Positions 5,327 to 6,797 of a DNA stretch of 6,797 nt are shown here, in pieces. The stretch lies in assembly GCA_030039005.1 (NCBI GenBank), contig JASHQT010000630.1, positions 1-6,797 of the forward strand. Direction: 5' to 3'. How positions within the stretch are numbered: position 1 is the stretch's first letter; the number at the start of each line of letters is the position of its first letter. The DNA is from Bryobacteraceae bacterium (lineage in GTDB: Bacteria > Acidobacteriota > Terriglobia > Bryobacterales > Bryobacteraceae). A program made the position numbers and the translations under genes. The notes below the pieces were generated by a model. That model saw nothing but the letters and a program-made list of their open reading frames with translations. It made no database searches and was not told the DNA's origin.

Positions 5327-5520
5327 GTGTACGGCCACGGTCTTCCGGTTCTTTCGTGTTCCGCGCGTCCCGATCTTCCCCGCAGGCTTCCGGCTCCCGA
5401 CCAGGGCCGAGGCATCCGTAAGCGAAGGCGGGAAGCGGGCGGCGGTGAGTTTTTCTTCGATGTTTGTTCTTGGATGATCGTTCCTAAGAATCGCAAGACC
5501 ATCGGCCCTGAGGAGTAATA

Positions 5521-6797
5521 ATGGAAAATCTGGTTAACGGTGCAACGCGCGAGCGAACGGATTTCTCACGCATCAAGACCTCCATCCCGATCCCTAATCT
5601 GATCGAAGTTCAGAAGAAATCATACGAGCGGTTTTTGCAGATGGACCTGCTTCCCGGGGAGCGGGAAGATACCGGCCTGCAAAGCGTGTTCAACTCGGTG
5701 TTTCCCATCTCGGATTTCCGGGGCTTGAGCCAACTCGAGTTCGTCGATTACGCCATCGGGAACTGGGAGTGCAAGTGCGGCAACCTGAAGGGGCTGCACC
5801 ACCTGCGCTCCACTTGCCGCAATCCTAGCTGCGGCGCCACCATCAAAACCGATCCGTTCCACGTGGGCGACGTGCTATGCCACCGCTGCGGAACGTTCAA
5901 CAAGAATATCGTCACCTTCTGCAATCGCTGCGGCGACCCGGTGGGCTTGCAGTTGAAGTACGACGTAGCCGAATGCGAAGAGCGCGGCATGACGTACGCG
6001 GCGCCGCTCAAAGTGACCATCCGGCTGACGGTTTACGACAAGGACCAGGAAACCGGCGCCAAGACGGTCCGCGACATCAAGGAGCAAGAGGTTTTCTTCG
6101 GCGAGATCCCGCTGATGACCGACAACGGAACGTTCATCATCAACGGGACCGAGCGCGTGATCGTGTCGCAGTTACACCGCTCGCCCGGCGTGTTTTTCGA
6201 GCGCGTGCCGGCGCAGGGCTATTTCCTAGGCAAGATCATTCCGTACCGGGGAAGCTGGGTTGAATTCGAGTACGACAACAAGAATCTGCTGTACGTCCGT
6301 ATCGACCGCAAACGCAAATTCTACGGCACTGTTTTTCTCCGCGCGCTGGGGCTGAAAAGCGACGCCGAGATCCTGCGCTCCTTCTACACGGTGAGCGAGA
6401 TTTCGGTCAAGGATAAGAAGCTGTTCTGGAAGGTATCCGAGAGCCTGGTGGGCTTGAAGCTTTCCAAGGCGATTGGGACCAAGAACGAGACCATCGTTCC
6501 GCAAGGCCGCAAGGTCACCAAGACTCTGTACGACGCCATCCTCAAGGCCAAGATCGAGCAGGTGGAAGTGGACCGCGCCGACCTGCAAGGCGCGTACGTG
6601 GCGGCGGACGTGATCGACATGTCGACCGGCGAGGTTCTGGTGGAGGCCAACCAGGAGCTCACCAATGTCGACAAAGTGATCGACAACGGCATCAGCTCGT
6701 TTGAAGTGTTCTTCCCCGAGCGGGACGACGTCGGCAACGTGGTTTCCGTCACGCTAAAGAAAGATCCGGTGAAGAGCCAGAACGACGCGCTGCTGGA
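5521..6797 (+). CDS. rpoB: RNA polymerase beta subunit, 3'-truncated by the window edge, with Cys-rich insert
   Basis: RpoB is the beta subunit of the core RNA polymerase. The first 425 codons plus two bases are present; the active-site half lies beyond the window. The start ATG follows GAGGAG (5510-5515) at the right distance. Recognisable blocks are [16 protein letters not shown] (25-39), [19 protein letters not shown] (59-77), [12 protein letters not shown] (154-165), [20 protein letters not shown] (186-205), [20 protein letters not shown] (207-226) and [14 protein letters not shown] (239-252). The following lobe region, with [13 protein letters not shown], resembles the proteobacterial type. 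Odd: between the Y77 and Y147-D148 blocks, where E. coli has only a few residues, about 60 residues carry eight cysteines. The reading frame is continuous through this, so it is not an assembly artefact of frame. rpoC presumably follows. Confidence 0.98.
   Translation, partial: MENLVNGATRERTDFSRIKTSIPIPNLIEVQKKSYERFLQMDLLPGEREDTGLQSVFNSVFPISDFRGLSQLEFVDYAIGNWECKCGNLKGLHHLRSTCRNPSCGATIKTDPFHVGDVLCHRCGTFNKNIVTFCNRCGDPVGLQLKYDVAECEERGMTYAAPLKVTIRLTVYDKDQETGAKTVRDIKEQEVFFGEIPLMTDNGTFIINGTERVIVSQLHRSPGVFFERVPAQGYFLGKIIPYRGSWVEFEYDNKNLLYVRIDRKRKFYGTVFLRALGLKSDAEILRSFYTVSEISVKDKKLFWKVSESLVGLKLSKAIGTKNETIVPQGRKVTKTLYDAILKAKIEQVEVDRADLQGAYVAADVIDMSTGEVLVEANQELTNVDKVIDNGISSFEVFFPERDDVGNVVSVTLKKDPVKSQNDALL
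5770..5931 (+). other. rpoB: Double zinc-ribbon-like insert within RpoB
   Basis: RpoB residues 84-137 contain C84-x-C86, C99-x4-C104, C120-x2-C123 and C134-x2-C137. The second half, CHRCG-x8-FCNRCGD, is a textbook zinc-ribbon pattern. The first half (CKCG, then CRNPSCG) could form another four-cysteine site. His93, His94, His114 and His121 are extra possible ligands. The insert sits between conserved strands of the N-terminal beta1/protrusion part. From memory, related RpoB proteins of Acidobacteriota carry the same insert; zinc binding itself is inferred from the pattern. Confidence 0.8.

Larger units (their letters stand above)
5190..5520 (+). promoter_or_regulatory. rpoB: Long structured 5' leader of rpoB
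   Basis: About 330 bases with no recognised gene. It holds four inverted repeats in series (5230-5248, 5252-5278, 5300-5326 and a longer imperfect one at 5380-5442). A T5 run follows at 5450-5454, and then the strong rpoB ribosome binding site GAGGAG (5510-5515). The fourth structure pairs CCGC (5380-5383) with GCGG (5439-5442) and GCTTCC (5386-5391) with GGAAGC (5431-5436); with the T run seven bases later it looks faintly like an attenuator. I recognise no known riboswitch or ribosomal leader. An open frame (ATG 5288 to TAA 5516-5518) crosses it, but I am not confident it is a gene. Confidence 0.45.

Overview
The window is a moderately high-GC bacterial chromosomal segment. It carries the end of a tuf gene and the translation/transcription cluster in the order tuf(partial)-rpmG-trnW-secE-nusG-rplK-[two extra ORFs]-rplA-rplJ-rplL-rpoB(partial). 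Protein wording, gene order and a cysteine-rich insert near the RpoB N-terminus remind me of Acidobacteriota (Solibacter/Koribacter-type). That assignment rests on remembered sequences, not on a search, so treat the phylum as likely and anything finer as unknown.

Layout. Bases 1-951 encode the last ~80% of EF-Tu. Bases 952-1051 hold heptamer repeats that fold into a long imperfect hairpin. Then come rpmG (zinc-type L33), tRNA-Trp(CCA), secE, nusG and rplK, all on + and closely spaced. Between rplK and rplA, normally near neighbours, lie 687 bp. This stretch holds a minus-strand 83-aa charged ORF and a plus-strand small membrane-protein ORF that looks frameshifted. Their start codons are 9 bp apart and share a near-palindromic CATAAT element. 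A leader with a possible promoter and an L1-operator-like two-helix structure follows before rplA. rplA, rplJ and rplL follow. A 471-bp gap then holds a good sigma70-like promoter and a series of perfect or near-perfect hairpins, and leads into rpoB (first 425 codons).

How the genes work together. EF-Tu, L33, tRNA-Trp, L11, L1, L10 and L7/L12 serve elongation on the ribosome; L11, L10 and L7/L12 build the factor-binding stalk and L1 the opposite stalk. SecE is part of the SecYEG translocon. NusG couples RNA polymerase to ribosome or Rho, and RpoB is the polymerase beta subunit. The order is ordinary for bacteria. The parts worth a second look are the eight-cysteine double zinc-ribbon-like insert in RpoB, the interruption of rplK-rplA, and the structured, separately promoted rpoB leader. 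I see no mobile element, CRISPR array or unfamiliar multi-gene system.
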